From contig NC_041006.1 in assembly GCF_004193775.1 (NCBI RefSeq), forward strand, positions 24,696,644-24,760,643: a DNA stretch of 64,000 nucleotides, read 5' to 3'. Positions 10,801 through 20,694 of the stretch are shown piece after piece. Positions within the stretch are counted from its first letter, which is position 1. Every line of letters begins with the position of its first letter. The position numbers were made by a program, and so were the translations under genes. The notes under the pieces are model-generated. The model was not told the DNA's origin, did not search any database, and worked only from the letters and a program-made list of their open reading frames with translations. Source of the DNA: Glycine soja (lineage: Eukaryota > Streptophyta > Magnoliopsida > Fabales > Fabaceae).

Positions 10801-12563
10801 TAGCTAATGGAGCAAGGTTCAATGTTCACCAGGAATTCTTTAACTCCTGTCATGTGTCTGGAACAGCCGCTATCCAGGTACCAATCTTCCTTAGCTGATG
10901 CTCTAAGTGAAGTATGAACAACAAGACTAACAGTCTTGTGTTTTGGAACCCACATCATCTTCCTTCCACTACTGCTTCTTTGAGTTCCATGATGTGGATG
11001 GCCATGTAAATGATAGCAAAAGGGCTTTATGTGACCATACTTGCCACAGTAGTGACACCTCCACTTCTTTCTTTTGCTCCTTTTCTGCTGCGTTCCATGA
11101 TGTCGAGACCGATGTTGTGACATCGTGGCTCCAGTGCTGTTTTTGGCAGGAACAAATTCTGTCATGGTTGTTCTGCCAGCAGATTTATGATTAAATCCAA
11201 GTCCTCTCTGGTTTCCAATATTCTTTCCAAGCTGTAGCACCTCATCAAGCGTATCTGAGCCTTTATTCAGCATCTTTATTGATTTTGTCATGTTTTCCAG
11301 TTTAGAGTTCAGAAAACCAACTTCTCCTTTAAGCTCAGAGATCTCCTCTTCATGTGCCTCCTTCTCAGCCTCCAGATTTGCAATGACCTTCTTCAGTTGT
11401 GCTTCTTGCTGAAGAATCTTCTCACTTTTGATGCATAGTTCTCTATAGGATGTAGCAAGCTCATCAAACGTGATTTCACTATCTGTATCACTTGAATCTT
11501 CAGCAGATTCAAATCTCCCAGTGAGTGCATTCACATCTCTGTCAGAATCACTTTCTTGTTCACTCTCTGTATCATCAGACCGACATACAGAAAGTCCTTT
11601 CCTCTGCTTCTTGAGGTGAGTGGGACATTCAGCTTTGATGTGTCCATAGCCTTCACACCCATGGCATTGAACTCCTTTGCTGTGACTGGGCTTTTCATCT
11701 GACCTTTTCTGGTATTCACTACCTTTCCTGATGTCGAAAGGGATGTTCCGGACATGTGGTTTCTGCCTCCTGTCCATTCTGTTCATCACTTTGTTGAACT
11801 GTTTTCCAAGGAGCACAACTGCGTTAGTCAGACCTTCATCAGTATCCAGGTCATACTCATCTTCTTCTCCTTCATCATTGGACACGAACGCCAGATTCTT
11901 GCTCTTCTTTTCAGTCCTATCCGAGAGTCCTAGCTCAAAGGTTTGAAGGGAACCAATGAGTTCATCTACTCTCATGTTGCAAATGTCTTGGGCCTCCTCT
12001 ATTGCAGTGACTTTCATGTCAAATCTCTTAGGCAAAGATCTGAGGATCTTTCTCACCAGCTTTTCATCTGTCATTCTTTCTCCCAAGGCAGTGCAAGCAT
12101 TGGCAATTTCAAGAATGTTCATGTGGAAGTCATGAATACACTCTTCCTCCTTCATCTTCAGATTTTCGAATTTTGTGGCCAATAGTTGCAATCTGGACAT
12201 CTTCACTTTGGAGGTTCCTTCATGAGTGGTTTTCAGGATCTCCCATGCATCCTTGGCCACTGTGCATGTGTTGATCAGTCTGAAGATATTCTTGTCAACT
12301 CCATTGAATAGAGCATTCAAAGCTTTGGAGTTTCCAAGTGCCAATTCGTCTTCTTCTTTTGTCCAGTCTTCTTCTGGCTTCAATTCATTAGTGGGCTTTC
12401 CTTCTGTGTCCAGCATCTAGGGATGTTCCCAGCCTTTGATGACAGCTTTCCAGGTTCTGCTATCCAGTGATTTGAGGAAGGCCACCATCCTTGCTTTCCA
12501 GTATTCATAGTTGGTTCCATCCAGAATTGGTGGTCTGTTCACTGGTCCTCCTTCTTTCTCCAT
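7866..12563 (-). pseudogene. gag-pol: SIRE gag-pol polyprotein, two nonsense mutations
   Basis: One reading frame from ATG 12563 to TAG 7868-7866. It is broken only by TAG at 12419-12417 (codon 49 of gag) and TAG at 8531-8529 (between RT and RNase H). Domains in order, numbered from the ATG at 12416: UBN2-type gag (about 1-170), knuckle [14 protein letters not shown] (~252), coiled coil (~315-385), second knuckle [14 protein letters not shown] (~452), aspartic protease [13 protein letters not shown] (~510). These are followed by integrase zinc H-H-C-C (~640-690), and D-D-E residues in [16 protein letters not shown] and [11 protein letters not shown] follows with YVDDIVFG (~1201). After the second stop comes RNase H with CDADWAGS, TAEAEY and CDNLSA. 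All key residues are present, so inactivation looks recent. Confidence 0.9.
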
Positions 12564-12612
12564 GTTCATCAGAATTTATCTCCCTAGATCTCACTCAGTG
12601 ATTTCGAGTGCC

Positions 12613-12625
12613 CGCTCTGATACCA
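12613..12625 (-). other. SIRE primer-binding site (initiator Met tRNA)
   Basis: The minus strand reads TGGTATCAGAGCG two bases after the 5' LTR end. This is complementary to the 3' end of plant initiator methionine tRNA and fixes the orientation and the LTR boundary. Confidence 0.93.
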
Positions 12626-12627
12626 AT

Positions 12628-13727
12628 TGAAATTCTGATACCAATGCCAGATGTCGTACAGGATGTCACGACATCACGCTTCAGAACATGCAGATTATAT
12701 TTGAGAGTATGAACAGATTAAACAGGTAAATAACACAAGAGAATTGTTAACCCAGTTCGGTGCAACGTCACCTACATCTGGGGGCTACCAAGCCAGGGAG
12801 GAAATCCACTAAAATAGTGTTAGTTCGAAGATCTAACAGCCACTGTTTACAACCTTCTCACCTAACCACTACCCGTGCAATCTCTACCTAAGAGCCACTC
12901 TTAGATATGAGAACCCCTCTCACTCCCTCTCAATCACTCTCCCGTGTTTACAAATAAATCAAAGACACACCAGAGATTGCTCTCTGAACAAAAGAGATCA
13001 ACTCTACACACTCAGGTCCAACACTTGAAGTTAGGATAACATCAAGGTGGCTCACAAAACACTCAAGTCCCAAAACTCACAAAATAACTCTTCAATCTCG
13101 GACTTGGTCCTCAACCCCGTGCAGCCTTCATGTTTATATAGCAGTGTGCGTATCTGGGCTGCAACAACTTGTGCTGGAGGAGATCTATCATTCTCCTGAA
13201 AAATCTGCACTATAAAGAACTAAAAGATACAGTTTGATCTTTTAGTTTTTATCTTTAATCTTTAATCCCTGAACGAACTCTTCTAGTTTGTAATTCGAAC
13301 TTTAATTATCTTTTAATTCGTTCCTAAAGATAGATCGTCTAATCTGTTGCTAACTGCACAATAATCTGTTAAAGATATAACAGATTTATGTGTCCAGTAT
13401 TTTCGGGCAAGATGTCCTGGACATCGTATCCGACATCGTGGATCCTGCAGCTTCAATTCTTTTATCTTGCCTTGTGCATTGTGCAGCAACTCCAGTATTT
13501 TCGGGCAGGATGTCTTGGACATTGTATCCGACATCGTGGATCCTGCAGCTTCAATTCTTCACTTGACACTTTATCTTGCCTTGTGCATTGTGCAGCCCGA
13601 TCTTATTCCTTGACATAAGGTTGGACATCATGTGCAGCAACTCCAGCTTTCCTTCATTGTCTAAGTGCTTATGTTTTAACAAAATCTTAGCCAATCTTTT
13701 AAAACTCAGTAGAGCTAAGCACTAACA
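12628..13727 (-). repeat. 5' LTR of SIRE
   Basis: 1100 bp, same ends and length as 4111-5210, with four substitutions between the two copies. On the minus strand it opens TGTTAGTGCT at 13727 and closes at 12628, two bases from the PBS. Its outer edge abuts an NA2 LTR cut at an internal position. Confidence 0.93.
13133..13140 (-). promoter_or_regulatory. TATA box of SIRE 5' LTR
   Basis: TATATAAA on the minus strand, at the place expected for the LTR promoter; the same word is at 4616-4623 in the other LTR. The role is inferred from position. Confidence 0.6.
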
Positions 13728-14411
13728 GAATGAGAGAGAGAAAGAGAGAGGGGGAGCACGAAATCGAAGGAAGAAAAAGAGAGAGAAGTTGAACTTTGAG
13801 TTGTGTCTCACAAGACTCTCATTCATCAAAGTTACAACAAGTGTTACACATGTTTCTATTTATAGACTAGGTAGCTTCCTTGAGAAGCCTTCTTGAGAAA
13901 ACTTCCTTGAGAAGCTTCTTTGAGAAAAATTCCTTGAGAAGCTAGAGCTTAGCTACACACACCCCTCTAATAACTAAGCTCACCTCCTTGAGAAGATTCC
14001 TTGAAAAGATTCCTAAAGAAGCTAGAGTTTAGCTACACACACCTTTCTAATAGCTAAGCTCACCTCCTTGAGATGTGAAGCTAGAACTTAGCTACACACC
14101 CCCTATAATAGCTAAGCTCACCCCATGACAAAATACATGAAAATACAAAAAAAGTCCTTACTACAAAGACTACTCAAAATGCCTCGAAATACAAGGCTAA
14201 AACCCTATACTACTAGAATAGCCAAAATACAAGGCCTAAACGAAGGAAAAAACCTATTCTAATATTTACAAAGATAAGCGGGCTCATACTTAGCCCATGG
14301 GCTCAAAATCTACCCTAAGGTTCATGAGAACCCTAGGGCCTTCTCTTGCATCTTTGGCCCAATCTACTTTGAGTCTTCTATCCAATGCCCTTGCGGGGTA
14401 GGATTGCATCA
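13728..14411 (-). repeat. 3' LTR of NA2, truncated
   Basis: It aligns to 17840-18500 of the other NA2 LTR; the part equivalent to 17619-17839 is absent. TATAAATA is on the minus strand at 13857-13864. It holds tandem copies of a CTTGAGAAGCTAGAGCTTAG-like unit (~13890-14100), one unit more than the right LTR. Confidence 0.85.
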
Positions 14412-16087
14412 TTCCCTCCACCTTGGAAAGGATTTGACCTCAAATCCCGAGGTTCTTCATACTCTGGGCTCCTTCCCTCAACACCTGTAAAAAGAACAAA
14501 AACATATGTATTAGTGGTGTTTGGTATGTTGAAGTAAGGTAAGGTCTGAAAACCCATTTCCTGGGCATCTTCCCATGAAGGAACATGGTTTCTCACCAAC
14601 TCAATGAGTGGTGCTACAAGTATAGAAAAATATGGGACAAACCTTTTGTAAAAGTTTGTTAAGTCATGGAAGCCCCAAATTTTTCTTATACTTGGTGGAG
14701 TGGGCCACTCAGGAATGACCTTTATTCTCTTAGGGTTCATGGGAACCCCTTGATCACTATTTGAAAAATTAAGAAAAGTAACGCAATAAAACATACCTTT
14801 TTCTGTATTTTCATATTGATTATTCCTACCAAAAAGTATGACAAACCTAAGGTGTCCCATATGAGTACCTAAGTTTGTATTGAAACTAAAAATAAGAACA
14901 AACCTACCTAATGGGTCCCTATGTACACACACCATGAAGATGTTAGGTGTACGAGTGATTTTACAAAAGAGGGTTGCACCACTCAAAACATTCATCATAC
15001 CACCTATTTTAGGGACTTGGTGCCTAATAATACCTATTTTGGGCACCAACAAAGCATAAGGATTTAAGCTCTTGCGAACCACACCCTCATCCAACAACTT
15101 CTTTACTTGAGCAATAAACTCAAGCCTAAAAGGTGTGGCAATGCTAGCAAGTGTCTTTTTACAAAAGAGAAAATGTGGAGGTTGTCTAAGAGGGAAATTT
15201 TCTTTAATTTTTGTCTTTATTGTAAAATGTGTTTCCTTCTTAGCTAACCTCTTGGAGGAGACACTTACCTCCTTACACTTCTCTTTAACCACTAATGGTT
15301 GTCCATCTTCTTGGGGTTATATTTCTTCACTAGATTCTTCCCCTTTTGCTTCTTCACTTTCACTAGAGGAAGGTGAAGTAGTAGCCTCATCTTGGCTACT
15401 ATAAATGTCTTGGCCCCTCATAATCATGGTTTTTGTGGTGGGGCATTGAGAAGTAATGTGTCCTCTTCCAAGACATTTAAAGCACTTTATAGAGCTAGTT
15501 TTCTCTTCCATACTAGCCTTAGGGGCTTTCTTTTCTATTGCCTTCCCCTTATCATATTTGGGCTTAGAAGGTGTCCCCCTAAGATGCTTTGACCTTGGTC
15601 TTTCTTTGGATAAGAGTGAGAGCCATAAGATTTTGAAGTAGACTTCTTTTTAAGTTGTTGCTCTACCCTTATTTCCCAATCTAAGTTAGCCTCTACATTG
15701 TCCTTCCCATGGAAGTATGAGAGGTTAATGTTAGCCTCTTGGGGCTTTCTTTCCTTTTCTCTTCTATGGGAGTGAGGTCTAAGATGTGACCTATGCCTTC
15801 CATCGTAATAGTCACGAAGTTCTTCACTTAGGCTCTTGCAAGAGTTATTACTACTATAGGAGGCATGTTTTTCTGTTTCATTTCTTTCATTATTTTTCTT
15901 CTTTCTTCCTCTCTTATTTTCTTTCTTTCATCTTGACTTATTTCTTCCACTCTTTTTTTTTTCCTTTTTCTTTTCTCTCTTGTTTTTCTTTCCATAACTT
16001 GAGGGAACTCAACTCATCTAAGATTCTAGATAAAGGGTCTTTATGACTAGTACCCTCGCCATTAACACTAGATGAATGATGACTCAT
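14378..16087 (-). pseudogene. gag: gag plus collapsed RT of NA2
   Basis: It starts at ATG 16087 (MSHHSSSVNGEG, as in NA1). A frameshift lies in the A-rich stretch encoding the Lys/Glu run (~15950). The knuckle CFKCLGRGHITSQC is at about 15491-15450. A TAA replaces a codon at 15319-15317. After it the frame is open to 14378, ending inside the LTR. The RT portion shows the same fused pieces as NA1 and NA3 (LDEGVVRKSLNP, NVLSGATLFCKI, WPTPPSIRKIWGFHDL) and no YxDD box. Shared internal breakpoints show that these copies descend from one defective ancestor. Confidence 0.8.
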
Positions 16088-17603
16088 GTTGGTTCCTAAG
16101 TTGTGGTTCTTTCTTGCTGGAGGTTTGAAAACAAAAGGTAAAAGAAACTATGGTTGAAACTAGCCAAAATAAACACTAAAAGAGGTGTGAAAGATAAGGT
16201 AAACAACTAATTGGTAAAAGGAAAGCTATCTAGGAGGTTTGGCAAGAAATGTAAACTAGGTGAATCCTAAGAGTGTTTGGATGACCACATTCAAGGTTCC
16301 CAACAAAACACTCACTATCCTAAGGAAAAATTGCCTAAAATTATTACACACAAATGGAAGTTTGGTAACCTATTAGAGGCTCCCAACACACTTCCAATGA
16401 ATGGCCTTTTTGTTACAAAACTTGAAAGCAATGAAGGTAAGTAAATTGCAAATTACAAAATTACAAAACGGTCCTCAATTTTGGTGGTTGTTCTCTCTTT
16501 GGTGATTCACTCAATTTGGAATTCTTCTTAGTTCAATAGCTCTTAAGGTGGTTGGCCCTTTTTTCTTGACTCAAATTCTTTAAGGGATGGCACCAATCCT
16601 CCTTCCAATTCCCTATATGGCAACCCACAAACAAGGAAACAAAGAGACAAGCAATAACCAAAGACAAAAAAAAAACGAAATGAAAGCTAAACCAATAGAG
16701 TTTTAACAAGACAATTTTTCAAGGATTATTCAAAAATTAAAGCAATGAAAAGGACATAGAAGCAAGCTAGGACTCAAAGGGAAACTTAGAATGGCTCTAG
16801 AGTAGAGTAAAAAAGCTGGAAAAAAAAGACTCAAAAAACCTCTAGCTTTGGCACTTGTGTTCACACTAATTTTCAATTGAAATTTTGGAACTAAGATTGG
16901 TATAACATAGACACCAATTATAGAATAAATTTTGAGCCAAAACAACAAGCACACTTCCCTTTCATTTTTTTTTCCTGGATACTGATTTTCCTGCCAACTT
17001 GTGTGATTTTTCGTATTTTTTTCATTGTATCCAAATCACTTTTTTTTCTTTTTTTCTAACTTTTTTCCAAATGTCTAGAAAATTCAGTAAAAATTTCAGC
17101 TCAAAATTCGAAGTAACCAATTCTCAGTAATTTTTACAAGTTTGTATGTCCAAGCTGCCAGCACCAGCGATTTTGTTTTTTAAGCATGGTATATTGATTG
17201 CCTTGGGCTTAACAAGTCACTCTAGACATGACTTCTATGACAAAACTACAATAGGTGAACAAGTCACTCTAAATTTTTTAGGTTTTCTTCTACTTTAATA
17301 TTTTTGTTACGAATTTTATGGTTTAGGTTTCAGCCACAAAAAATAACAAGACAAAACTTAAAGGAACCTAAACTTAACACAATTCATGGTTCAAGAACAA
17401 GAACAAGAAATTTGAACCATAGAAAATAAAATCTAGCTTCTATAGCAAGTTTAATCGGTGGAAACTCTAAAGAATCATGTTAACAACATTTATCACAAGA
17501 CATGTGAGGAGATACATGGAGAAAAATGAAGAAACATCAATGGAAGAGAAGGTAAAGCAAAAAATTAATGGAGGTTTAAGGAGCACCTACTTGAAGCTCT
17601 TGT
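16088..17603 (-). other. NA2 leader, no gene
   Basis: About 1.5 kb of AT-rich sequence between PBS and gag, matching the NA3 leader (20695-22587) and the NA5 fragment (62706-64000) on the opposite strand or in the same orientation. It has poly-purine and poly-pyrimidine runs. I see no protein-like reading frame. Confidence 0.75.
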
Positions 17604-17616
17604 GCTCTGATTACCA
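17604..17616 (-). other. NA2 primer-binding site
   Basis: The minus strand reads TGGTAATCAGAGC two bases inside the LTR end. It is the initiator-Met site with one inserted A, so it is slightly degenerate. Confidence 0.75.
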
Positions 17617-17618
17617 CT

Positions 17619-18500
17619 TGATGGAAGCTTGCTTGTGGGGCTTCTATGGAGGCTGGATCTTTGAGCTTCAATGAGGTCCTTTAATGGTGATTTTCCACCA
17701 TGGAGATGCAGCGGAAGACAAAGGAGAAGAGGTGAGAGGAGGCTCCATCCACTAGGGAATAAGCCATGGAAGAAGGAGCTTCACCACCAAGATGAGCCTT
17801 GGATAAGAAGCTTGGAGAGGATGCTTCAATGGAGGAAAAGAATGAGAGAGAGAGAAAGAGAGAGGGGGGAGCACGAAATTGAAGGAAGAAAAAGAGAGAG
17901 AAGTTGAACTTTGAGTTGTGTCTCACAAGACTCTCATTCATCAAAGTTACAACAAGTGTTACACATGTTTCTATTTATAGACTAGGTAGCTTCCTTGAGA
18001 AGCCTTCTTGAGAAAACTTCCTTGAGAAGCTAGAGCTTAGCTACACACACCCCTCTAATAACTAAGCTCACCTCCTTGAGAAGCTTCCTTGAAAAGATTC
18101 CTAAAGAAGCTAGAGCTTAGCTACACACACCTTTCTAATAGCTAAGCTCACCTCCTTGAGATGAGAAACTAGAACTTAGCTACACACCCCCTATAATAGC
18201 TAAGCTCACCCCCATGACAAAATACATGAAAATACAAAAAAAGTCCCTACTACAAAGACTACTCAAAATGCCTCGAAATACAAGGCTAAAACCCTATACT
18301 ACTAGAATGGCCAAAATACAAGCCCTAAACGAAGGAAAAAACCTATTCTAATATTTACAAAGATAAGCGGGCTCATACTTAGCCCATGGGCTCAAAATCT
18401 ACCCTAAGGCTCATGACAACCCTAGGGCCTTCCCTTGGATCTCTGGCCCAATCTACTTTGAGTCTTCTATATAATGCCCTTGCGGGGTAGGATTGCATCA
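17619..18500 (-). repeat. 5' LTR of NA2
   Basis: 882 bp; the minus strand opens TGATGCAATCC and closes CTTCCATCA. TATAAATA is on the minus strand at 17972-17979. About the first 165 bp match the NA1/NA3 LTRs closely and the middle diverges. A GA-rich tract (17840-17900) and Lys/Arg-rich short frames here are low-complexity, not genes. Confidence 0.85.
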
Positions 18501-19703
18501 ATGTATGCCTGTCCCTATTGCATGTTGGTTTTCAAGAAAAACAATGTTTTGACTAATGGGATGTGATATGTCTATTATTGATAAATGACATTATTTCTTT
18601 TATTAGACTTGTGTTATTTGAAGACCTCTGGAGTGTGAATCTCAAGCACGAACTATATATATATGTATATGCAGAATGTGATTTACTAATGATATTAACT
18701 GATACGAGATGATGTTGTTATTAATGATTATGTTGATATGAGATGATGTTGCTATTGATGATAATATTGATGAGATGATGTTGTTATTGATGATTATGTT
18801 GATATGAGGTGATGTTGTTATTGATGATAATATTGATATGAGATGATGTTGTTATTGATGATAATATTGATATGAGGTGATGTTGTTATTGATGATTATG
18901 TTGATATGAGATGATGTTGTTATTGTTGATAGTGTCATTGAGATGATATGATGATGATGTTGAGATGAGATGGTGTTGATGTTGAGAATGACATTGAGAT
19001 GAGACAATGTTGATGTTGATAATGACATTGAGATGAGATGTTGATTATGTTGAAAATGTCATTGTGATGATGTATGTTGTGTATGTACATGGGGGGTGCA
19101 GTGACCATGTTGGATATCCCTAGTGGGGGAAATAGAGTAGTTAAAGAGTTTTAAGCATCTCTAGAGGGGGATGGCTTAGAATCTCTAATTATCCACGGTC
19201 AGTGCATTAATGGTGCCTATGTTTCATACTTCATATTGCATGGAAATAATATAAACTTTGTCAATAAGTACTTGTGGTTTCTCATAAGGAGGAATACTTG
19301 TACTTGGGGGCATGTCACTCAGTTTGGAACTCTCTTGAGACTCAGGCTGATCACCATGGGGGCGCAGGGAGTTGCCTGCGCACGACAAGGTGACCTCAAC
19401 ACTTACTTCCTAGTTTTCCTAAGTGAGAGTGTCGTGTGGACACGCTTAGGCTATTTTTTTTATAAATGGTACCACATTGCATTTGAGAGTTAAGGTCAGG
19501 TGCATGCATTATACCGAGCATGATCGATTGGAATTATGGATGGATGATGACTACTTGTTGAGTGTATGTTGGACTAATGGATGTTTGTGTATGCTCATGG
19601 TAATTGTTAATGTTTTCTTACTTATTATGGTTATTTGATTTTTGTGTTAATTTATTTTATAATAAACTCACCCTCGCAATTTTTGTGCCATGTGGTTGGT
19701 ACC
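18501..19703 (+). repeat. LTR T, middle piece
   Basis: Continuation of LTR T between NA2 and NA3. It carries a 34-bp minisatellite (~18690-19070) and unique-looking LTR sequence to GGTTGGTACC at 19703. The last five bases GTACC are the left target-site copy for NA3. No protein-like frame is convincing. Confidence 0.6.
18690..19070 (+). repeat. 34-bp minisatellite in LTR T
   Basis: Roughly nine tandem units built on GATGATGTTGTTATTGATGA followed by TAATATTGATATGA, alternating with a TTATGTTGATATGA ending. Units near the right end decay and shorten. Confidence 0.8.
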
Positions 19704-20679
19704 TGATGCAATCCTATCCCCGAGGGCATTGGATAGAAGACTCCAAGAAGATTGGGCCAAAGATGCAAGAGAAGGCCCTAGGGTTCTCATGAGCCTTAGG
19801 GTAGATTTCGGGCCCATGGGCTAAGTATGAGCCCACTTATCTTTGTACATATTAGATTAAGGTTTCATTAATTTTGGTCCTTGTATTTAGGGCTTCATAA
19901 TGTAGGTAGGGTACCCTAGAAATATTGGATTTTTCAGCCCTTGTATTTTAGGGCACCTAGACTAGTTTTTGTATTGGAGATAGTTTTGTAATTTCACATG
20001 CATTAAGTGAATATTTGATGTGTGTGGTTGGAAATAAATTTAATTGAATTGGTAGAAGCCCAATCCAATTAAATTTTAGAGGGGGAGGTGAGCATTTGCT
20101 TACCACACCCCATTGCCACATCATATAGTCACACTATGTGCATGTCCTTCATGCTTTACATGCCTCATGACACCTAAGCACCCTTAGTGGAGAATCTTGG
20201 AATTGATCTTGGATTAGTGGGCTGAAACATAACTAATATTCACTAGTCATAATTAGTGAAATTTTGGCTCCAATGTTTGGCTCCACAAATTCAATTTTAA
20301 ATTCATGTGAAATTTGAATTGAAATTCAAATTTCCCTCCAATTTCGTGTAACACTTAGGCTATAAATAAAGGTCATGTGTGTGCATTTTTTTGGAACTTT
20401 GATAATTTGAAAATTAAACTTCAGATTTCAGAGCTCTTTTAGAGCACAAAATTTCGTGCTCTTCTCTTCCTCTCCCTTCATTCATCTCCTTCTTCCTCGA
20501 AGCTCTTATCCATGGCCTCCTATGGTGGTGAGCTTCTTCTAGACTCGTCTTCTTCTTGAAGTGGCATCTCCTCTCTCTCTCTTCCTTCTCCATTCCGCTA
20601 CCATTCATCTTCCAAGAAGCAAAGGAATCCATTGATGAAGAAGATCCTAGGCCTTCAAGCTCCCATGGAGCTTACATCA
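19704..20679 (+). repeat. 5' LTR of NA3
   Basis: 976 bp, TGATGCAATCC to CTTACATCA, followed two bases later by the PBS. TATAAATA is at 20361-20368. The match to 24265-25238 is close, with scattered substitutions and small indels, more than between the SIRE LTRs, so NA3 is older than SIRE. Confidence 0.9.
20361..20368 (+). promoter_or_regulatory. TATA box of NA3 5' LTR
   Basis: TATAAATA about 310 bp before the LTR end; the same word is at the matching place in the other NA LTRs (2638-2645, 24922-24929). Confidence 0.6.
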
Positions 20680-20681
20680 TG

Positions 20682-20694
20682 TGGTATCAAGAGC
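20682..20694 (+). other. NA3 primer-binding site
   Basis: TGGTATCAAGAGC, the initiator-Met tRNA complement with one extra A, two bases after the LTR end. Confidence 0.85.

Larger units (their letters stand above)
4111..13727 (-). mobile_element. SIRE1: SIRE1-type Sirevirus (Ty1/copia), near-complete
   Basis: A 9617-bp copia-superfamily element on the minus strand. It has two 1100-bp LTRs, an initiator-Met PBS, a gag-pol reading frame and a downstream envelope-like ORF. It also has a 3' region with repeated purine tracts. This order, and the envelope-like ORF after pol, define the soybean SIRE1 family (Sirevirus). The LTRs differ at four positions by my reading (about 0.4%), so insertion is recent. 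Gag-pol carries two in-frame stops. The flanks do not match: left TTTAT belongs to LTR T, right GAATG to an NA2 LTR, so no target-site duplication is present. Confidence 0.93.
13728..18500 (-). mobile_element. NA2, non-autonomous Ty3/gypsy element, 3' LTR truncated
   Basis: Same coding region and leader as NA1 and NA3, on the minus strand. In transcription order: 5' LTR (18500-17619), PBS, leader, gag with collapsed RT, purine tract, 3' LTR (14411-13728). The last 221 bp of the 3' LTR are missing where SIRE abuts. The right flank, ATGTATGCC, continues LTR T. The LTR middle differs from NA1 and NA3 although both ends and the coding region are alike. Confidence 0.85.

Noticed and set aside
17671..17944. 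Arg/Glu-rich and Phe/Ser-rich frames in the NA2 LTR
   Set aside because: They are translations of a GA-rich low-complexity tract.
18690..19070. CRISPR-like array
   Set aside because: The units are directly tandem without spacers, in a plant LTR; it is a minisatellite.
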